From Thermothelomyces thermophilus ATCC 42464 (Eukaryota > Ascomycota > Sordariomycetes > Sordariales > Chaetomiaceae), in assembly GCF_000226095.1 (NCBI RefSeq), contig NC_016475.1, forward strand, positions 3,844,001 through 3,908,000: a stretch of DNA of 64,000 nucleotides, read 5' to 3'. Every line of letters begins with the position of its first letter. Positions within the stretch are counted from its first letter, which is position 1. Made by a program: the position numbers and the translations under genes. The notes under the pieces were generated by a model. It did not search any database, was not told the origin of the DNA, and saw nothing but the letters and a program-made list of their open reading frames with translations. Of this stretch, positions 23,291 through 35,754 are shown piece after piece.

Positions 23291-23780
23291 ATATACCTTT
23301 AATAGGATACCCTAGAATCTAGTTTAACACTAGAAAACCTATTACTACTCCCCTTAAACCTATCTTTTACCTATTACATTTGCTTTAATTCTATTACTTA
23401 TTATAGATAAGGCTTTAACTACTATATTAAACCGTATACCCGGCTTAGCTAACCTATTAAATAGCTACCTATTTAATCAATAGGGCTAAATAGCCTACCT
23501 ATTCCAGTTAGTAAGGCTAAATACCCCTCTTATTTAGGTACTTTTTATTTTATCTTTAAAGCCTTGCCTTAAATTATAAGAACCCTAGTTTTCCTACTAT
23601 TTCCTACCTCTTTAAACCTCTTCTACTTCTTCCATAACTTCTTTAATAACTACCTTCTTTTCTAACTACTAGACCCTTTAATCTAGCCTTTTCTATTGGC
23701 CCCTACTATATAGCCATCTTCTATAGCCTATATATTGCCATTTCTATCAAAAGGAGGCTTTAGAGTTTATTTTCCTACTC
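23291..23780. other. AT-rich tail after element 4 pol, possible LTR/3' UTR
   Basis: About 490 b without a plausible coding frame, continuing without interruption (once element 5 is removed) into 31343-31437, which precedes the next ORF. It follows a purine-rich tract, so it may be the LTR of element 4, but the window shows no second copy to prove it. Confidence 0.4.
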
Positions 23781-24215
23781 TATTACGATTTGGCTATATA
23801 AGGTAACCTAATAAGGCATATAGAACCAATTAGGAACCACAAGATCCAAGGACCAATTAGGAAGTAATCGTAGTGATCACACTTCGATCAAGGCAAGCAC
23901 CCGAATAATAATCAAAGGAACGTAACAGCAATCATATAATTAGAACCTAAAGGGGAACACTTAGGAATAAGGGAACCAGACAAGTATATTAAATAGTTAG
24001 TCACTTGTTCTAATAGACTCTAGGAGTTTACTAATAATAGTAACTTATAATTATAGTACTTATACCAAGCATCATTAACTACTATAAGAGGCAACTCTAG
24101 TGTTATTATAAACCCTTTAGCTTTACCAAATCCCTTAGACAACCTGCCTACTTGTCCTACTTAATCTACCTTCGTCTGAACCCTTTTAGAAGAAGTCTAA
24201 GTTAGGTTCGTTACA
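23781..24215 (+). repeat. 5' LTR of element 5 (subfamily B, 435 b)
   Basis: Begins TATTACGATTTGGC (ancestral TGTTACG) and ends TTCGTTACA. It shares only its last ~220 b with subfamilies A and C. Confidence 0.93.
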
Positions 24216-24216
24216 C

Positions 24217-24228
24217 GTTGCTATCACT
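24217..24228 (+). promoter_or_regulatory. Putative self-priming site of element 5
   Basis: GTTGCTATCACT starts two bases after the 5' LTR end (24215). Its complement AGTGATAGCAAC matches AGTAATAGCAAC in the 3' LTR at 31155-31166 in 11 of 12 positions; the one difference is G/A, as RIP makes. Confidence 0.52.
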
Positions 24229-24279
24229 CCCTTTGTTCTGTTATAGTTTAGAACGGAGGTAACTTCGACCTTGACATTA

Positions 24280-27200
24280 ATATAGCTACTAACGTTATAG
24301 CCGAATAGCTGCTTACCTAGCTTAGTTAACTCTATTAGCGAATCTAGGAGTTGGACTAGAGAGATAAGGCTGCTTAAACTTAAATTAAAGAACTTAAGAA
24401 CGGCGAAAAGCACTTGTAGAAATTGGTTAACGAGGCCTACGCCAAAATTAAGGCACTCGATGGCGCCAAAGTAAGCCATATTAAGATCGAACTACCTAGT
24501 AAATATAGAGGAATTAAGGAAGACCTTGTAGGATTCCTAATAAACCTCTAATCTTACTTCTAGCTTAATGATAATAAGTTTTTGGATAATAAAGCTAAAG
24601 TCTTCTATATAGCTATAAGACTAGAAGGTAAGGTACTTAGATAGTTCGAGCCTATATAGAATGACTATCTTACTAAGGAAGATAAATATGACTAAGATAC
24701 GTTTATATAGGTAGTCTTTTAATCTTATGACCGTTTTAAAGAAGAGCTTTAAAAGGTTTTTAGCGATAAAGACGAAAAGATTTATATATAAGAAAGACTT
24801 GCTAATCTCCGATAGACTAAGTTAGTAGCCTCTTATATTATATAGTTTAGATAGGATATACTTAAGTCTTAGCTTAATAATAAGATATTAATATAACTAT
24901 TTTATAACGGCTTAAAGAAAAAGGTTAAAGATAAACTATATAAGTATAATTAGCCTAAGACTTTGGATAAATATATTATATAGGCTATTAGAATTAATAA
25001 TTGACTCTATATATAAGAGTGGTAAAAACAAGGTTAAATAAATAGAATTACAGTTAAGGCTAATAACAAGAAAAAGCAAGCGTACGTTAGTACCTTGTAT
25101 AAAATATACCCTAGAGCTATAGATATAAATGTAATATAGAAGTAAGACTAGAAGAAGACGACTAAAGACAAGTCTAATATTACCTACTATAACTATAGAA
25201 AGAAAGGGCACTATAAGCGAGAATGTCGAAGCCTAAAGAAAGAGTAGAAGATAGTCCCTAGAAAGGAAATTATAGTTATCGACAAAACTACTAAAGACGT
25301 CATCGAAGTAGCAGCCACGGGCTACAAAGATAGGGGCAGTAATATAGACAGTCTTAGATACGACGGTAATAGTAAAGACGAACAAGTACCGTACTCCGAA
25401 CTAGTCACTATAAACCTAGAGACAGGTCTTGCCAAATAGGACACGGCAGGAGAGTATATACCGCCAATTTCGATTCTCCTAGCCTTAAGGCAGTAGGGTT
25501 TCATAGTCATATAGAGGCAGGATAGATCGTAGACAACTGATACCTAAGGAATCGAAAGACCTAGACCTAATATTCTATTCCTCTAGGAATAAATCGAATA
25601 GTACTATAATAAAGTTTTCCGGCTTAATATAGAACTATATAAACGGGATAGATGCTTAATTTGACTTATCTAGTAGAGCGATAAGATAAGGGATAAGATA
25701 AGGGAACTCTAATATATCGTAGAAACTATTAAAGGAAAACAGCCTATAATATATAATAGGCCTAATAGCTATACTAAGTACCTTGATAACTAGTAACTTA
25801 GTAATGACGTATAGAACCTAGAATACTAGTTTATACGTACGAACCACGGAAAAGATAAATATATATAAGAAAGTTACTAGAAGAAATATTCCTACCTTAG
25901 CGTTAGGGTACCTACAGTCTATATATAATGGGAAGAATTTAGAAAAGAATTCTAATACCTCTTAAGCAATACTATATAACTATATCCTCGATATAAGGCA
26001 TATATGTAAGTGCCCTAGTTCTAGTATATAGTATATAGATGCCGATACTACTTCTATAACAAATTCGAAAATAATTACTAGCCGACCTAACAAGGAAATG
26101 AGGATAGAAGCTTACGCCCTATAGAATGGGTCTACAATATAGGAAACAGAGCGGCTAAATTGCTCTAGAAGATCAAAGCCCGTGACCTAGAAGGTATTAT
26201 AATAGTTCTAAGATAAGCCTAGCCTAGGCACTACAGAACAGGACAAGATATATAGGACTCGTACTAGAGTAACGATTGCTTCTATTACACGGATGAAAAG
26301 AAATCGCAAATTCGGGAGCTTTAGATAAAGCTATAGCATATACGATAAGAAGTAGAATAGACTTAATAGTAGAAAGCCGTAAGTACTTAATAGCTTATAG
26401 AAATAAGCACGATCGACGAAGCTACTATTAGCTAAATAACTAAAGAGGTTAGCACTAACCTAGGAAACAGGTTAGGGCCTTTTGAGGGGCCTGGAAACCA
26501 TTAACGCCCGTATAGCGGCAGGTAGTAGTATAGTATAAGAGGAACTGGCGTAAGAGACTACTATATTAAGACCTCCTAGCAGAAATATAGGAAATCGCTA
26601 TAATCTTTAGACGACAGTAGTAAGACAAGTAACTATAGATAATAGTATAATGGAAATAGTATAAAATGCTTATACTAGTAAATAGTAGAGTAGAGATAAA
26701 CCTGATTTCGCCGACGCTTATAAATTAGCTATAGATACCTTAGAGAATAAAGCAGAAGTATAGTATAATTAAAGGGCTATTTTTGACGTAATAGATATAT
26801 AAAGAGACTAAACTAATCAATATTACTATAGTAGGAAAGACTATAGTAATCGTATTTAATATTATAGATATAGGTAACGATAAAGATATAATATTAGGGT
26901 TACTATAATATAAAGATTACGACCTAGACATTAGCTAGAAGAATAATAGCTACCTATAACCCTAAATAGAGTTATATTCGAGTAGTAAGATAGGAAGCAT
27001 ATAAAGATCGCGAGTAGATAATACTTAGGGGAAGGTATATCCTATAGATCTATTATAAGAGATAGATAGTAGCAGGCAGACTATTACAGACTCTAGAAGA
27101 AGCGGTATAACGACACCGACGTTACGATAGGAGGAACGAGCTAAACCACTGATAGCTATTCTCTCTATTAACGAATACAGAGCACTATAATTAGAGCAGT

Positions 27201-30170
27201 AGGTTAAGACAGGAGAAATCGCTAGCATCGCTATAGACGGAACTAAGTTCGTATACTATTAGAAAACCGAGAGACGAGACAAGACTAGGGAAATACCGAA
27301 GGAATACAAAGGACACCTAGCATTCGAACCGAAACATCTAGAAGGACTACTAGAACACGGCCTATAGGATCACGAGATCAAGCTTAAGGAAGGAGTATAA
27401 CTAAAGTTCTTTAAGATCTATTATATAAGTTAGACTTAGAACGAAGAACTTAAGCGATATTTGGAGGAGAACCTTCGAAGCGGATATATCTACTTATCGA
27501 TATCGCTAGTAAGCTACCTAATCTTATTTATACCTAAGAAAGATAAAAAGCTATAGTTATATATTAACTATTAGTAACTTAATAAATAGACTATAAAAAA
27601 CTAATACCTATTACTACTAATCTTATAGCTTTAAGATTAGTTAGTAAGAGCCTAATATTTTATATATCTTGACTTGCTATCGGCCTATAATTATATATAG
27701 ATTAAAGAAGGTGACAAGTAAAAAACGGCCTTTAGGATACCCTATAGCTACTACGAGTACCTTATCATGCTATTTAGACTTATAAACGCGCTAGTAACGT
27801 TCTAAGCCCTAATTAATTAAACTATCTAACCCTTTCTTAACAAATTTATAATATATTATCTCGACGATATACTTATCTTCTCTAAGACAATAGACGAATA
27901 CTAGAAGTATATAAAAGTAGTACTAGATACGTTACACGTATATAAACTATCAGTTAACAAGAAAAAGAGCAAATTCTATATTAAAAAAACAGTATTTTTA
28001 GGATACGAGATATCCCTAGGACAAATTCAGATAGAACCTTTAAAGGTTAAAGCTATTAAGAATTGGCTATAACCGATGTTAGTTACGGAAGTATAAAGCT
28101 TTATCGGATTTGCAAACTTCTACCGGATGTTCATTAGAAATTTCGAAGCGATTATATGACCTTTGTACAAACTTACTAGGAAGAACGTTAAATTCCAATA
28201 GGAAGAATAGTACGAGTAAGCATTTATATAGATCTGTGATGCTATTACTAAAGATCTAGTACTAGTATTACTAAATCCTAAGAAGCTATTTAAGGTAGAA
28301 ATGGACGCTTTAGATTATGCTATCAGAGGATAATTAGGATAACGAGATAAACAAGGGAAGCTACATTCTATAGCTTTCTTTTTAAAGAAGCTCGATAGAC
28401 TATATTTTAATTATTTAATCTATAATAAGGAACTACTTACGATTGTTAAAGCTTTTAAGGAATAGCGACTATACCTTAATAGTATAATTAAACTAGTATA
28501 AGTATATATAGACTATAAGAATTTACGATACTTTACGATGACAAAGGAGCTTAATAGACAATAAATACGATAGATAGAATTCCTTATAGAATTTAACTTT
28601 GAGATCCGTTATAAGAAGGGCAAAGAGAACGTACGAGTAGATATCTTAAGCTAATAAACGGATTATATGGAAGGACGAATAGAAACAATACTACCATTAT
28701 TTAAGAAACGAATAGATAGAATACTATATCACGAAAGGTAGATACCTATAGAAGATGATCTACTTGACTTGTTCTTAGAATGTTATATAATCTTTCGAGA
28801 AGAAAGAATTAACAAGACATAATATCAAGTAGTACCTAGACTAGTAGTACCTAATAGAGTGGAAGAAAGAGATAGGAAACTCTAGTACCAAGGCAAAGTA
28901 TATATCTATAACAGGGATCAATAGCTATAAATGATTCGAGAACTCTACGAGTCGAAACTCGGAGAATATAAAGGAGTTACAAAGACTGTCGCATAAGTTA
29001 GGAAATACTATGACTTTCTATAGTTAACGGTACGAGTTAAAGAAGTTATACGGAACTATGATATTTATAATTAAAGCAAAACGGTATAATATAAGCTATA
29101 TAGGCTACTTTAGCTACTGCTAATAGCTAATAAACTATAGAGTTTAGTTATAATGGACTTTATTATAAAGCTATTAAAATCTAAGGATATAGCTATAGGA
29201 GTAATCTATAATAGTATTCTTATTATAGTAGAATACCTAACTAAATAGGTATATTTCTTTCTCTATAAGGAGTTCTAGATAGCGAAACAGTTAGTAGACA
29301 TGATTCATTAGCAAGTTATATTAGTATATGCTTAGCCGTAAGAATAGATTACTAATAGAGATACTAAGTTCGTATCCAAGTTCTAATAAACATTAATATA
29401 ATGATTAGGCATTAATAGCAAGCTATTAATAGTATATTACTTGCAGACTGACAGATAAATAGAGCGATTAAACCAAGTTATCAAGTAATATCTCTATTCT
29501 TACGTCAACTACTAGTAAGATAACTAGGTTATACTATTACTAATAGTATAACTCGCTTATAATATAATACTAATAGAAATAACCAAAGTTATACCGTTCT
29601 TTACAAACTACAGATATAAAGTAGACCTTAGGCAAGGACTAGAGGTTATAGTGCCAAGAGTAATAGTTAAAGTAAAATAAATATACACACTATATAAAAA
29701 GCTTAAAAAGGAACTCGAGTTTGTCAAGACTAGAATAAAGAACTACTATAATAAATATAGGCTCGAGGGACCTTGCCTAGAGAGGGGAGATAAAGTCTAC
29801 CTAATCATACAAAACTTATAAACCAAACGACCAAGTATAAAGCTAGACTTTAAAAAGGTCAGACCCTTTATTATCAAAGAACAAATTTCGATATCTAACT
29901 ACCGACTATCGTTACCGTCATCTATACGACTACAGACGGATGTTTTTTATATTTCACTTCTCGAACTAGTACTAAAGAATGCTAAGGTTGCTATATATAT
30001 CAAAGTAAAGAATAAAGAGGAAGAATAGGACGTCGAAGAAATTCTAGATTTATGTATTATTAATGGAGAACTATAGTATCTAGTTAAATAGCTCGATTTT
30101 AGACTAGAAGATAACTTATAGAAACCTGTTAAGAACCTAAATTGCCCTAAGAAACTTTAATAGTTTCACT
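24280..30170 (+). pseudogene. gag-pol of element 5 (RIP-degenerate)
   Basis: The gag start is ATA at 24280 (ATG in other copies). The zinc knuckle at about 25182-25226 is one of the best preserved: Tyr-x2-Tyr-x4-His-x4-Cys, where the two Tyr are Cys by consensus. Gag ends near 26505. Pol follows: protease region near 26690, RT Tyr-Tyr-Leu-Asp-Asp at 27857-27871, RNase H near 28310, integrase 28930-29500, chromodomain 30020-30140. A net +2 indel lies in early gag. The zinc-knuckle-to-YLDD distance keeps the same frame relation as in element 2. Confidence 0.86.
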
Positions 30171-30725
30171 AGAGGAACCCTGACTAACCGGAAGCGATAG
30201 ATCTAAAACTAACCTAAAATCGGCTAGTAAGGACGGATCTAAAGGAACTTTAGGATATATAGAATCCTAAAGCTGTCCGAAATCGGCAGATAAGCAAGAT
30301 AGGGTCAAAGAGGGTATAGTAACCCTAGAAGCCTCTACTACCGCTACCGCTTTAGCCTCCTTATATTTTACTTGCTCTAATTCCTCTATACTATTAATAC
30401 CTTAAGTAATAGCTCTTATTATCTTCTTAAATTATATTTACTTCTGTTTCTAGAGACGAAGGACCTGCTCCTTAGTAGCTATAAGCTTATCCTTAAGTTT
30501 TTAATGCTAAGCTATAATAGATCAAAGCTAAGCAGGAGAAACGCTAAGAATATTATAATTCGAACGCTTGTTACGAATGCACTTTACATATCAAGAAGAA
30601 TTACTTTTCGAAACCTCGTACAAACTAAGGCCTTTAGATTTATATAATATATAAGGACGTATCGTTAAAAGATTATTCAAGGAAAGAATCGCGGCTAGGA
30701 GATGGTTAGTATAAAGAGTCGACAT
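30129..30725 (-). pseudogene. Antisense Zn2Cys6-like / coiled-coil ORF of element 5 (uninterrupted frame apart from stops)
   Basis: Minus strand, ATG at the complement of 30723-30725 (Met-Ser-Thr-Leu-Tyr-Thr-Asn...) to TAA at the complement of 30129-30131: 597 b, 199 codons in a single frame with no indel. The cysteine motif (with TAT/TAC read as mutated TGT/TGC) is CX2CX7CX9CX2CX7C, followed by Ile-Arg-Asn-Lys-Arg-Ser-Asn. Then comes a Lys/Gln/Leu-rich probable coiled coil with Ser-Ile-Glu-Glu-Leu-Glu, and a C-terminus ending Val-Ser-(Gln)-Gly-Asn-Leu-Gly-Ser. The in-frame stops (about 11) are all one transition from CAG, CAA, CGA or TGG. The DNA is otherwise unlike the equivalent region in subfamilies A and C, so keeping the same protein plan implies selection. 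No intron is needed here. Confidence 0.65.
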
Positions 30726-30902
30726 AATAGGCTTAGACTTTGACTTCTTTCTTACACAATTAGTTACCTTAATAACACTATAAAAGAAAGAGAAGAAAGA
30801 GACTAAGGAATATAACTATATATAAGTAAGGAGGGGGGTATTAGCGTTATTTGAAATAGACCTAAGTCTTTTAAGGACGAAAGACCCAGGGGAGGGGCAT
30901 CA

Positions 30903-31337
30903 TATTATGATTTGGCTATATAAGGCAACCTAACAAGGCACACAGAACCAATTAAGAACCGCAAGATCCAAGGACCAATCAGGAAGTGATCGCAGTAATC
31001 GCACTTCGATCAAGGCAAGCACCCGAACAATGATCAAAGGAACGTAGTAGCAATCACACGATCAGAACCTAAGGGGGAACACTTAGGAATAAGGGAACTA
31101 GATAAGTATATTAGATAGTTAGTCACTCGTTCTGGTAGACTCTGGGAGTTCACTAGTAATAGCAACTCACAATTATAGTACTTATACCAAGCATCGTTGA
31201 CTACTGTAAGAGGCAACTCTAGTGTTGTTATAAACCCTTTGGCTTTACCGAATCCCTTAGACGACCTGCCTGCTTGTCCTGCTCAATCTACCTTCGTCTG
31301 AACCCTTTTAGAAGAAGTCTGAGTTAGGTTCGTTATA
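30903..31337 (+). repeat. 3' LTR of element 5 (subfamily B)
   Basis: 435 b, begins TATTATGATTTGGC after the polypurine tract and ends TTCGTTATA before the TACTC duplication. It carries AGTAATAGCAAC at 31155-31166. Confidence 0.93.
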
Positions 31338-31437
31338 TACTCCCTTTTACTTATTCTATTATATATATAAGAAACTACTAAGTTTTGGCGATTTTAGCTA
31401 AGTTTTGTCGACCTAGAACTATCTAATAATAGCTACG

Positions 31438-34224
31438 ATGGCTAAGTCTAGAAGTAGAGCTAGGAAGAGTGACAAATAGGCTGCTAAAAGCGCTAAAGGC
31501 CCTATAGCTATAAGCCTGGCCTAGGGAAATAAGCCTATAGCTAGCTAGTAAGATATACTAGTACCGTAGTCGGTAGTAGCAAAGTTAACCGATACTGCCA
31601 TTATCACGTTTACGCCTATTAATCTGCGAAGGGCACCGTCGGCTATAGGCACTAGGGTAGCCAGCTAGGCACAGCCTATACTAACGCCTATATAGGGCGT
31701 ATATTCAGGCCCTATAAGCGAGAACAATAGCCTAGATGACAGGGTTATCTAGGAGGTCCTTGACCGCGTAGATACCTTCCTTAAGAGCGGTATAGGCTTT
31801 GCTACTACTATAGGCAATAAGGAGGAGGTTCGGAATGACCTAGCAATAGGTAGCCTAGTCCGAATACGCTATAAGGATACGACCTTATACTTCGATTCCG
31901 AGGGCAAAGACCTTATTATACCCTAGAATAACCTGTGGTATATACCTTCTCTAGCCATTACTAACGATCAAACCAGTATATACGACACTTTTAGCCCTCT
32001 ATACCTATAATTGCCAGACGACACTATCGTTAAATAGTACTATAACAGTGATATAGGTACTATAGCCTAAGTCTTAGGTAATGTCGTTAATATAGTCTAT
32101 ACTAGCGCTAACAAGTATAACGTAGTTCGCCTCCTAGCTATATACTACTTTGTCAATAGCTACTAGTCCTAGGGAGAGCAAATGACCGTAGCTAACTATA
32201 AGACCTTCTATGGTATAGATAAGGACGATACTACTAAGATCCCCTGCCTAGAGGCTGGATTTGCCTTTATTAGAGTCGATAGTAAGATAAAGGCCGTACT
32301 CTTTAGTATTATTACTAGCATTATAGTCGCGGTTAACCTATATAAGGCTACTAAGGCCGAGTTCTACTATATTACACTAGTACTATTCTTTGCTAGGTAC
32401 TATAAGACCTTAAACCTATAGGGAGGATTCTAGCCTCATGCCATTAATAGTAATATAGTATACGAAACGGAAGGTAGCTATATAGTTATATATAGCTAAC
32501 GTATTAGTGTAACTAGATAGGTATTAATTAACCTATATAAGGTATATAAGTACAAAGAACTAGCTACTAATAGCTCTAACGAGCTAGTAAACTAGGATAA
32601 CAGGCCGACCTTACTATCGTTAATTAAGTTTACTATCACTAAGGTATAGGATATAGTAAATAAGAAGAGGCCGCTAACGCCCCTAACTATATACTAGGCA
32701 ATTCTAACGCTCGAGCCTACTAACTGCCTATCCTACAAATCGGATATAGCTTAACTAGAGTAGAACTACTAAGACTCTAGCTCTACTAACATCACTACCA
32801 AGGACGCGACCATATACCTATATATGCCTACTAGCCTACCTATAACCATATAATAGGGTACCAAGCATCGTAATAATAGGGGTATATTAGTCGTTACTAA
32901 AACTATAGACATTACTACTACCGCTCTAATATCCTAGGCCTTACTATAGCCAGACCTAACACTCTACCTGCCCGAGCCTATACCCTAGCCTATCATACTA
33001 ACTAGGCATGCTTAGCATAGGGTACCTACTAGCAGGTTCATCTATAGGAGTAAGAGGGACCTTAATAATGACAAAGAGGCCGAATTATAGGCTAGATTTA
33101 ATAATGCCTATATTATCTTCGATAGCCTTAAGGAGGTAGAAAACACCTTTATAGGTATAGAGTTCGACCCCTTTACTAGCATTAGGGTTATTAAGTCCAG
33201 CCTATTATACCTATCTATAAGTACATTAATTAGGCCTATTAAGGATTACCTTACTTATACCTATTAGGAGTATTATAGTAATAAGGATATACTTATCTAT
33301 ACCTATTACTAGATCTGCTACTACTACGAAAAGGCTAGTAATGACTCTTTTAGGGCTAACCTAGCTATATATAGCCTTAAGAAGAAACTAGAGACTACGT
33401 ATAGGATATACTATACTACTAGTATAATGCCTACTAGTATATCTAAGCCTAAGGAACTATTAGTAGCTTATATCTATATACCTAAAGGAAATAGTAATAC
33501 TTTAGTTAATAGCTATCTATTTAAGCTTAGCTACCTATATTATAACCTGCCTAGCTACTAGGTTATATAGCCTATACCTATATAAGTCGTCATTGCCTAG
33601 GGTATAGCTAAAGATAACAAGGCTAACAAGGACTTCGCTAAGTACTAGTAACTAGCTACTAAGGCTAACCTTTTTAGGCTAGCTTAGACTATAGTTTAGA
33701 GGTAAGATAAGGCTATTAATAATATTACTAAGGCCTTTAACTAGATCAAGGAAGAGCTTAAATAGCTAAGGGAGACTTTAATAGCTATAAATAATAGCTA
33801 TATAGCTATCCTTAACTAGAAGAAGGGTATAGATAAGAGGCTATAATAGCTTAAAGGTATAATTACCTAACTTAGTAAGTATACTATATTAGCTACTATA
33901 CTATAGAAGGCTCTTAAAATATAACTACCTATAGCTCGGCTACCGCTAGCTACTATAAGGGCTAACACCCCTCCTAGCTCAATTGCCTGCCTAGTCATAT
34001 ACCTGCCGCCCGCGACCACTAGCTAGAAACGACCACAGCTAGAAACGCTAACATAGGAGAGCCCCTCACGTAAGAGGGCCACTAGCACGCTCTATAGTAA
34101 CCGTACCCTAGCCAGGGATACCTAGGCCAGGGCTAGGACTCTTACACGCCTACAGTAAGAGCACCTGTTAGCACTATCCGTATTCCTAGACAATCTAGGC
34201 CCGGCTAGTAGTAAGAAGGACTAA
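31438..34224 (+). pseudogene. Long unidentified retroelement-type ORF (about 928 codons), RIP stops only
   Basis: From ATG 31438 (Met-Ala-Lys-Ser-Arg-Ser-Arg-Ala-Arg-Lys) the frame runs to TAA 34222 with no frameshift; the interruptions are TAG/TAA codons at positions where CAG or CAA is the parsimonious ancestor. A basic, Lys/Arg-rich N-terminus is followed by a long globular part. A probable coiled coil lies at about 33640-33920 (Ala/Lys/Leu/Gln/Glu-rich, residues ~735-830), and a Pro/Arg-rich C-terminus at 33950-34160. No zinc knuckle, RT or nuclease motif was recognised. It lies downstream of element 4 pol on the same strand and could be the gag/ORF1 of a tandem copy or of another element. 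I do not recognise the family. Confidence 0.55.
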
Positions 34225-34551
34225 CGGATAAGCAGATAGATATAACCATGGGATAGAGGAACGATTGTAAGGACTGTCGTAATAGACAAAAGACTAATGT
34301 ATTTATTAAGTTATAACAGGTCGTCATTTTTCCTTTCGAACCCTGGTATCTATTATAGCATTTGACTATCTATAGGTTAGATCTGACTAACCTACTAATA
34401 GGGATAACGAGCTAAGGTTAATATATATTTAGATAGCTTCTCTAAGTGCCTCTAGCACTTAGAATAATTAACGCTTTTATTACCTACTTCTATAGACCGT
34501 AATAGTTGGTCTAGGAGTGCCGCCTACGGCGCAAATACCGCTGTAGTGTCG
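34225..34551. other. Non-coding stretch between the unidentified ORF and element 6
   Basis: No convincing frame. It holds a perfect 9-b inverted repeat TCTAAGTGC...GCACTTAGA (34441-34463) and a GC-rich GCCGCCTACGGC hairpin (about 34519-34530), unusual in this AT-rich island. It ends in TGTCG, the left target duplication of element 6, and was originally continuous with 42090 onward. Confidence 0.5.
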
Positions 34552-34969
34552 TGTGACGAACCTAACTCAGACTTCTTCTAAAAGGGTTCAGACAGAGGTA
34601 AATTAGGCAGGACAAACGTATAAGTCGTCTAAGGGATTCGGTAAAGCCAAAGGGTTCATAACAACACTAAGGTTATCTCCTATAGAAGTTAAGTTACTAT
34701 TACTAGTAAACTTCCAGAGTCCACCATAACGAGTGACTAGCTAGCTATATATATATAATTATCTGTCCTTCTTCAATAGTTATTACTAGTACTATTCCTC
34801 CTTTCACTCCGTAATTCCACGTTGTTGACGGTGATATGTTATTATCACTAGTAAGGACCTTAGTCTTGGCAGTGATAATCTTCTGGTTAGTCCGTCAAGT
34901 GATTAGCTGTCGGAATGTCCCGCGTCCTGGCTACAGCCTGCCGGGCCGTCTATATGCTTATCCGTGACA
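34552..34969 (-). repeat. 3' LTR of element 6 (subfamily C, 418 b)
   Basis: Same length as its partner at 41667-42084. On the minus strand it starts TGTCACGGATAAGC at 34969 and ends TTCGTCACA at 34552. Confidence 0.93.
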
Positions 34970-35096
34970 CGATGCCCCTCCTTCAAGGCTTTCAACCCGA
35001 AAGCCCTCTTAGGCCGTTTCAAATAGCGCTAACAACCCTTTGCTTGTAAGTACTGTATTCTTCCTATTTCTACGTTATAGTCGCTATATTAATAAA

Positions 35097-35754
35097 ATGC
35101 CGATAGAGAAACGGAAGTCGCATTCTATACGTTACCGTGCTTCCCTTACTTAGAACATTACTAAGAATGGTTTTATCGTTATACCTTGCTCTTGGTACAC
35201 GTCGCAAGGCCTTGTCTGTAAAATGATTACATATACAAAGCATTACAAAGCTTACGTTCGTCGAGGTCGTTCTTACGATAGCTTTAGCATACCACTTTCT
35301 TCCTATAAGTATATCTCCCTTTTTTTTTTTTTTTTTGAATATAATTCCTAATGTCGCTCTAGTAGATCATATTCTCTAGGAGTAATGTCGTATTAAGGAT
35401 GCTAAATGTCGTACCAAACTTGAGCTAGATAAGTCCTAACGCTATCTAGAAGAAGCTTAGCACGAGTTATCCGAAAAGCTTACGCGGCTCCGGCATCTTT
35501 GTTAGTAGAAGGAGTTTTTGGTAGAGAAAGGTGCTAATATGGTGGCGTATAGTCTGTCGACTTTAGACGAGTTAGAGGAGGTTAAGCGGCAAGAGCGGCA
35601 AGAGGCGCCTATTATGCCTTTGTTATAGATTAATGATGCCGTCGACGCTATTAACTAGGGCGCCGTCTTTGGTTCTGTCCTAGGTTTTCCTTTGGTCGAT
35701 CCGGGTTCTACTGGTAGAACTATTCTAGTTTCTTAGGGCAGTTCAAATTCTTAA
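35097..35754 (+). pseudogene. Antisense Zn2Cys6-like / coiled-coil ORF of element 6
   Basis: Plus strand, antisense to element 6. ATG 35097 (Met-Pro-Ile-Glu-Lys-Arg-Lys-Ser). The cysteine motif starts at TGC 35187 (Pro-Cys-Ser-Trp-Tyr) and has the spacing CX2CX6CX8CX2CX6C when Tyr codons TAC/TAT are taken as mutated Cys; it closes with Val-Arg-Arg-Gly-Arg-Ser-(Tyr/Cys)-Asp. A 17-T run (35320-35336) and a CTAAT...CTAG acceptor-like site then separate it from a second frame (about 35360-35600): Leu/Glu/Arg-rich, with Leu-Ser-Thr-Leu-Asp-Glu-Leu-Glu-Glu-Val. The end is TAA 35752-35754. The frame offset between the parts (1) is the same as in subfamily A, consistent with a shared intron, although slippage in the T run could also explain it. 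Confidence 0.62.

Larger units (their letters stand above)
23781..31337 (+). mobile_element. Element 5: complete Gypsy chromovirus, subfamily B, 7557 b, TACTC duplication
   Basis: LTRs of 435 b at 23781-24215 and 30903-31337, flanked by TACTC at 23776-23780 and 31338-31342. Gag-pol aligns with element 2 up to about 30130, but the 3' internal region and the first ~200 b of the LTRs are unrelated to subfamily A. So it is a distinct, recombinant-looking subfamily. Polypurine tract GGGGAGGGGCATCA at 30889-30902. RIP stops are abundant. Confidence 0.96.
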
